A stretch of DNA of 64,000 nt from Hetaerina americana. Lineage: Eukaryota; Arthropoda; Insecta; Odonata; Calopterygidae. The translations under genes were made by a program, and so were the position numbers. Every line of letters starts with the position of its first letter. Within the stretch, counting starts at the first letter, position 1. Positions 59,318 to 64,000 of the stretch are shown here, piece by piece. The stretch lies in assembly GCA_022747635.1 (NCBI GenBank), contig JAKTNV010000005.1, forward strand, positions 85,823,969-85,887,968, given 5' to 3'. The notes beneath the pieces are model-generated. The model had not been told where the DNA came from. It saw only the letters and a program-made list of their open reading frames with translations, and did no database searches.

Positions 59318-59388
59318 AATGAATAACTAGCCATAGCACTTTTCCACTTGATAGTGAAGTGGAAAAGTGCTACAATCAGTTATTCATT
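59318..59388. repeat. Foldback repeat with 11- and 15-bp stems
   Basis: Outer arms aatgaataact / agttattcatt and inner arms agcacttttccactt / aagtggaaaagtgct enclose a 6-8 bp loop. The upstream flank (gtgatgtggtggaagttgaa) also occurs in the LINE tail at 28570-28660. Confidence 0.75.
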
Positions 59389-59699
59389 ACAAAGTAATTA
59401 ATTTCACTCCAGGTCATATAAGGCAGGCCTATGGTCCCACACACTTCACAGTGCCTACACCTCCATATTGATATTTCATTTTTGTATAATAACCATTTTT
59501 CTTTTCTGCGTGGTCTCTTTCTTAAGAAGATTCTTTGTTCGGATTCATGGAGTGCCTTCACAATGGTGGGTATTGTGTTCTAGAATTATATGGCACATGT
59601 TATGTGAAGCTAAATCACTTCCTACTTCATTTGTTTAGAGTGAGAATGTATTTAGTATCATGAACGCTGTAATGGAGTAACTTTACAGTTTCTCGAACA

Positions 59700-60300
59700 A
59701 TCAACACAGGTGATTTAAATGGAGAACCGCCTCCGAAGAAGGCAAAGGCTGTTTGATCTGCAGGCAAGGTCATGGCATTGGTTTTTTGGGATGCATGTGG
59801 GATAATTTTCATTGACTATCTTGAAAAAGGGAAAACTATCAACAGCGATAGTATTATGCGAACTTATTGCAATGTTTGAGCGAAGAAATCAAGCAAAATC
59901 AGCTGCATTTGGCTACGAAGAAAGTGTTATTTCATCAAGACAATGCACCAGCTCACAAATCCATTATTTTAATGGCCAGAATTCATGAATTAAAGTTTGA
60001 ATTGCTAACTCATGCACCGTATTTGCCAGATTTAGCTCCTTCGAATTAATTTGTTTGCAAACTTGAAAAAATGGCTCGGCGGTCAAAGATTTTCCAACCG
60101 TGAAGAAGTGATGTTTGCAGTTAATGGCTATTTTGAGGAGCAAGACAGTTCTTATAATATAAAGGGTATTGACCTTATTGAACATCGCTGGGAAAAGGGT
60201 ATTGAGCTGAAAGGAGATTATGTTGAAAAATTAATACATTTCTTTCCCACAATTTTGTTTTCTTTGTTGGGTCGGATACTTCTGGAACCACCCTCGTAAT
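59700..60300 (+). mobile_element. Mariner remnant, fourth copy
   Basis: Frames read GEPPPKKAKAV, FWDACGIIFIDYLEKGKTI, FHQDNAPAHKS and HAPYLPDLAPSN, then KKWLGGQRFSNREEV and the C-terminal tail. The second and third catalytic Asp blocks are visible; frameshifts and stops are present. The end tcggatacttctggaaccac resembles mariner termini. Confidence 0.85.
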
Positions 60301-60514
60301 ACGTCAAGAGTCTGGAATAATAATATCATGGTACTTTGAGGAGGAAACCAGTTTTTTAATGAAATAACTACCTTGTTATAATTTGAATTATTTATTGCTT
60401 GGGATATAGCTTTAAAAGTAATTTCATGACAATTCTTAATGAAAGCAATGTATGGTAATAATGGCATCAAACAATAACAAATTGAAAACAATATTAATTT
60501 CTCAAACGCTCTCT

Positions 60515-60520
60515 TTTATT
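60515..60520 (-). terminator. Polyadenylation signal of the secreted-protein gene
   Basis: AATAAA on the minus strand, 20 bp beyond the stop codon at 60541-60543. Confidence 0.65.
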
Positions 60521-60540
60521 TGAGAAAAAAACGCTCTTCT

Positions 60541-61026
60541 TCACCTGTAGATAGCATGTCGTTTCTTGATTTGGATCGATTTCGGTGCGGTACACTGAGC
60601 ATACTCCTCCGTCTGGGTTATTCCAAGTCCCGAGGACGAACGCCCTTCACTAGGGCATCCGAGCCATGGTATCCACGACAACCAAGTATATGTACAAACA
60701 GCTGATTGCTCCTTGCCCGAGTCTTCCACTGCAAAATGAGCTTCAGGTTCATTTAAGACGTCAGCGAAGTGGTCCAATGCAGCTTCTTCGACGGAATGCT
60801 GAACCTCTGCAGATTGTAATGCTTTCGCAATTTCACCCATGGAAGGTTCGTGGGGTATGTCCGCAGCATCCCCTAAAGCGCGGTAAAAAAGATCAAACGG
60901 AAATCCTTGACTATTATATTCTGCCAAAATATATGTGATCGTTTCCGGAAAGTCCAATTGACGTCCAGAAGTGCTGTACTGTAGCCTTGGTACCAACGGG
61001 CCATCCGACTTAGCATTGGCAATACC
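60541..61026 (-). CDS. Secreted-protein gene exon 2 (mature part)
   Basis: Acceptor ttattttcag to TGA. 161 codons. The open frame runs a further ~70 bases upstream into the intron, so intron retention would not break the frame at this side. Confidence 0.75.
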   Translation of the reverse strand, partial: GIANAKSDGPLVPRLQYSTSGRQLDFPETITYILAEYNSQGFPFDLFYRALGDAADIPHEPSMGEIAKALQSAEVQHSVEEAALDHFADVLNEPEAHFAVEDSGKEQSAVCTYTWLSWIPWLGCPSEGRSSSGLGITQTEEYAQCTAPKSIQIKKRHAIYR

Positions 61027-61183
61027 CTGAAAATAAAAGTTTCTCTTCACGTCTATGAATACGTTCACTACTTGGAATAAAATATTATTTAATGTCAAAC
61101 TCAGAATTTCCTCATGCTACCTGAATGCATAGTAGGCTTGAGACCGCTAAGAGGTAAATATATGCCATTCCTAGGGCATGCAT
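60541..61183 (-). CDS. Unrecognised small secreted protein, 2 exons
   Basis: Two minus-strand exons (61121-61183 and 60541-61026) splice in phase to 182 residues. Exon 1 is almost exactly a signal peptide: a start around MHALGMAYIYLLAV, hydrophobic core, then SSLLCIQ. The mature part begins near GIANAKSDGPL and contains PRLQYSTSGRQLDFPET, an acidic helix-like middle (about 90-135) and a short basic end KKRH. Only a few Cys; no clear dibasic-amide cleavage pattern of a neuropeptide. A TATA-like box (61221-61228) and AATAAA (60515) frame it well. I do not recognise the family. Its divergent neighbour is CUSTOS. Confidence 0.75.
61121..61183 (-). CDS. Secreted-protein gene exon 1 (signal peptide)
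   Basis: 21 codons, donor gtagca. A second in-frame Met at codon 6 could also start translation and would still leave a shorter hydrophobic leader. Confidence 0.7.
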
Positions 61184-61448
61184 TCCGGAGGGAAAAAAAC
61201 GTCCGCATTTTGTCGCAGGACCTTATATTGTTAAAAAAAGTAGGCCTAGATAAAGGGGAACTCGATTAGCTGCGTAAAAGAAGAAAGATAATTATACAAT
61301 CGTGTTCCTTTTGAAATTATCGCGACGTCGCAAGGCTAGCTTTAATGATAACGTCACGCAGAGACCGCGTTTTCTTTTGGATTAAAAACAAAATAATGTC
61401 GCTGGGCGAGCAAGATTATTTTTGTTGATATATGTATGTGATTTCAAA
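61184..61448. promoter_or_regulatory. Shared divergent promoter region
   Basis: 265 bp between the start codons of the secreted-protein gene (minus) and CUSTOS (plus). It is locally richer in CG (tcgcgacgtcgcaag) and has an acgtca half-site near 61351 that resembles a CRE. Confidence 0.5.
61221..61228 (-). promoter_or_regulatory. TATA-like box of the secreted-protein gene
   Basis: atataagg read on the minus strand, about 40 bp upstream of the ATG, implying a very short 5' UTR. Confidence 0.45.
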
Positions 61449-61530
61449 ATGACGAGCTCTGAATCAGAAAATGAAAAGCTTCTTCACTCTGCCATTGATC
61501 ATGATTTTATTAATGATATATTTACCAGAG
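61449..61530 (+). CDS. CUSTOS exon 1
   Basis: MTSSESENEKLLHSAIDHDF to FTR plus one base; donor gtaaac. Confidence 0.82.
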
Positions 61531-62173
61531 GTAAACTTAAACGTTTGCTTAAAAAATGCTTAGTTTCTCCAAAATTAATCAATTCATTTCGCCTTAGCAG
61601 CTGCCTCTTCTAGTGAGACAAGTTTACCATCGCTGCGACCCAAAGAGAAAAATAATGGCACATATGAGTTAAAGGTTACCCCCGGTTTTCAGAAGCATGT
61701 TGCCAAGCATCTCGATGCAATTATACAAAAGTAAGTTCATCATTACACGTAAAGCTTTGTTGGAAAGTCATGTGCTGAAGGTGTATTAATTTTGTTGCAG
61801 AAATTTGAAGGAAGTAAGTAACAAGAGTGTGGCATCTCGCGCGACTACAAAGGAGGTTGTTGGTGGAATCAGACTATTCTCTCATTCAAAATCCTTTATC
61901 ACTAAGCGCGATTTAGAATCGGGGTTTCATAAACAATTACCCTCCCACAAAAGAAGAAGGAAAAGTAAAATTACGAAACGTTCCGAAAGCGAGAGTGGCG
62001 ATGATGAAAGTTCTGTTGAGAGGCAGCGGTTATCTTCAGCTGCTGTATCACCAGAATGGGTTCTTCAGAAAATGGGTGCCTATGGAATGTGTGAAAAAGG
62101 AAAGGTTATCAGGCTGAAAGATTGTGGAAATGGACAATTGATTGAAGTTGAGCCCAGTGAGTGTTTGTTGTAG
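61449..62173 (+). CDS. CUSTOS homologue (C12orf43-like), 3 exons
   Basis: Exons 61449-61530, 61598-61730 and 61801-62173 splice in phase to 195 residues. Family landmarks are the acidic Ser-rich N terminus (MTSSESENEKLLHSAID), SLRPKEK followed by ELKVTPGFQKHVAKHLDAI, a GGIRLFSHSKSF block, then basic nuclear-localisation-like KRRRKSK and a Ser/Asp-rich stretch. In vertebrates CUSTOS is a nuclear-envelope and nucleolar protein that modulates Wnt/beta-catenin signalling; that role is family knowledge, not seen here. The start chosen is the Met in caaaatga context; an upstream in-frame Met adds nine residues. ATTAAA lies at 62221. Confidence 0.85.
61598..61730 (+). CDS. CUSTOS exon 2
   Basis: Acceptor is a tandem NAGNAG (ttagcag): splicing at the first or second AG adds or drops one Ala. 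Contains the VTPGFQKHVAKHLDAI core. Donor gtaagt. Confidence 0.85.
61801..62173 (+). CDS. CUSTOS exon 3
   Basis: Acceptor ttttgttgcag to TAG. Contains GGIRLFSHSKSFITKRD, the basic cluster and a C-terminal segment EWVLQKMGAYG to ECLL. Confidence 0.85.
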
Positions 62174-63200
62174 TAATATCAAGTGCTGTGTGCAGATAAA
62201 ATATGTATTACATCATCAATATTAAAATGAGTGAATGGGGCTGGACAAATTAAGTGCCAAGTGCACTTCATCTTCGGTATTCCCTCCCCAAGGCAGTGAA
62301 TATTAACCATTTCAAAGTATATACGACGACACAAACAATGTTTTTCGCTCCATCATGCTTATTTGCCAACAGAAGTTCGCAGTTTCATCAAATTTGGTTT
62401 AAAATCAAATTATTGTGTGCTTGATTTTCTCTCACCGAGGGTTAGTTCCCGCGGAAAACATTAAATAACTCTTTCAGTCAAAACACGAGCGCGAGTTCAT
62501 CCTATGGAGTTAATATAGAATTTCATTCACGAGGGTAAGTTGCTTTTAATTTGGGTACTCTGGTGGGGCAAATATGTCAAATGAATACAGAAAAAATAGC
62601 GTGAAAAGTTATCAAGATTGAACCCAACCTCCTAGTTGGTGGCATTCTTTGTTGTACGGAGCGGCGAGTTATCAACTTTCGAAAAAACATTTCATTTAGT
62701 TTTTCATATCGTAGCTCACTGAAATGTTTTCAGGGTTATTTTAACGTAATGAGATTTCACGCCTAACTAAAAGAACCCATGTGAATGTGATGACCACTTT
62801 CTTATTTTTCCTTTGATCTTCAACTTCATACTACAGAAAAAATATGAATTGGCGTTTCTATGTTATTTTGAAGGGCATTTATCTTTAAACTAATAGATTC
62901 TCATTCCATTGCACTCAATTACCTTTTGTGCCATTAAGTTCCAAGTGATGATGACACAAATGAACCCTGCATTTCAAGTTGTTGGAGAACAATTTTTCCA
63001 TCCATTTTAAGGAAAATGCCTCATGAATCTGAGTGAGGCCTCAAAGGTATTAATTAAGGTGAATGAGTAAAATAAAAACCAAAATTTATAAAAATGTCAA
63101 CTTTATCGATTCAGTTAAATTATGTACAGAATATAAAAAGATATCTCCATAAAACTCTTCATCTCTTAAGGTTTCAGGATAAAAAAAAAACAGAAGTTCT
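62174..63200. other. Convergent intergenic region
   Basis: No gene seen. Holds the 3' end of CUSTOS (ATTAAA at 62221-62226) and presumably the 3' UTR of the INTS2-like gene. No repeat recognised. Confidence 0.5.
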
Positions 63201-63562
63201 TCAGTAAATTTTAACTTTTAAAACGGCCTTAGATAATATATCTGTGAATGTCTTTTGTACTTCCTCGTAGAGGGTGTCATTGCTTGGGAAGAAGTCCCTT
63301 TCACCTTCGTTGACTTCTTTCTCTCCCCCTTTGCCATTCTCATCTTTCACCCTTTCTCCCCTGAACTCCCATCGGCTCCTCTTGCACTGCAACACTGGGA
63401 ATGGGCTCAGCCCATCTAGGGAAGCCTGAGAGACGCACACCCGACCAAGTTGCATGAGGAATGACACTGCATCGTCCACAAGTGGTGGGAATGCCATGCA
63501 TATCCTCACCAGAGCAGGAAGTGCAGGCTGGAAGAAATCAGCCCGGCTCTCACTAGGCAACA
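63201..63562 (-). CDS. INTS2-like, C-terminal exon (gene continues beyond window)
   Basis: From acceptor aatctttccag (63563) to TGA at 63201, about 120 codons. The stretch LPALVRICMAFPPLVDD, then SFLMQLGRVCVSQ, a charged variable spacer and a final YEEVQKTFTDILSKAVLK helix look like the C terminus of Integrator complex subunit 2, a nuclear scaffold subunit acting in snRNA 3' processing and Pol II attenuation. The match is from memory of the family, so moderate. Upstream exons are not in the window. Confidence 0.6.
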
Positions 63563-64000
63563 CTGGAAAGATTCATTTGCATTATTTATTCATAGAATTG
63601 GGTGCTGATAGGAAAGTTGTATGGGGAGGGGAGTGGACAAATATTGTACCACAAGGATAAAGAATTCAGTCATTATATAAGTCGCAGTGAATGAGGATAG
63701 TGGGATTTTGACAATTGATTTTGATCTGGGTTCAATCAAAAGCAAATCCAAGCACTGAATCATTGGAAACTTCATCCCTTGAGGTGATTTATCCTTTTAT
63801 TGCCCACTCGCATAGAAAAGAGCTTTAGGCCTTAAGTGAACAGAGCTGAGTGGAGATAAATCCCCTTCAAAACTTTGAAGTAAGTATAATAGTGGGCTGC
63901 CAAGACTACTTGTCTTAAAATGTGAAGCAGTAATCCATAGTGCACTGATACTTCTAAGTTCACTGTCACAGCATGAGGGACAAAAATGTTATCATTCTTG
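63563..64000. other. Intron of the INTS2-like gene
   Basis: No second exon was recognised in these 440 bases; AT-rich, no repeat identified. Confidence 0.45.

Overview
This is nuclear DNA from an animal, most likely an arthropod and probably an insect. It is AT-rich, genes are split by GT-AG introns, a multi-exon UDP-glycosyltransferase ends in one membrane anchor and a dilysine tail, and the gaps are filled with mariner, pogo/Tigger, non-LTR retrotransposon, tRNA-derived SINE and MITE remnants. I cannot name the species. No prokaryotic, CRISPR, tRNA or rRNA gene was seen.

Layout. 1-3925: tandem array of a 359-bp unit, followed by unique DNA (3905-6400) with exon-like blocks resembling part of that unit, perhaps a non-coding transcript. 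6400-11040: gene-poor, with SINE and LINE fragments and a striking ~0.95-kb foldback insertion (10074-11027). Each ~450-bp arm of the foldback carries a hammerhead-ribozyme-like motif. 11123-37515, minus strand: DNA ligase IV (LIG4), reconstructed here as 16 exons in unbroken reading phase over 26 kb, with introns full of transposons. The last ~40-50 codons were not found. 38057-41047, minus: an intronless gene for the TFIIIC subunit GTF3C3. 41500-43215: a decayed retrotransposon that itself contains a second hammerhead-like insertion. 44761-56766, plus: a complete seven-exon UGT of 532 residues, its introns holding a near-complete mariner (49571-50903), a MITE, LINE tails and SINEs. 57250-60300: SINE, LINE and mariner debris. 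60541-61183, minus: a two-exon predicted secreted protein that I do not recognise. 61449-62173, plus: a three-exon CUSTOS (C12orf43-like) gene, divergent from the secreted-protein gene across 265 bp. 63201-63562, minus: the last exon of a gene that looks like Integrator subunit 2.

The host genes are unrelated in function (DNA repair, Pol III transcription, detoxification, snRNA processing) and do not form a pathway. The most unusual content is mobile. Two independent insertions with hammerhead-like cores have 12-13 bp target duplications. A SINE family repeatedly shows inverted architecture. A satellite array seems to have grown from an intron-exon unit.
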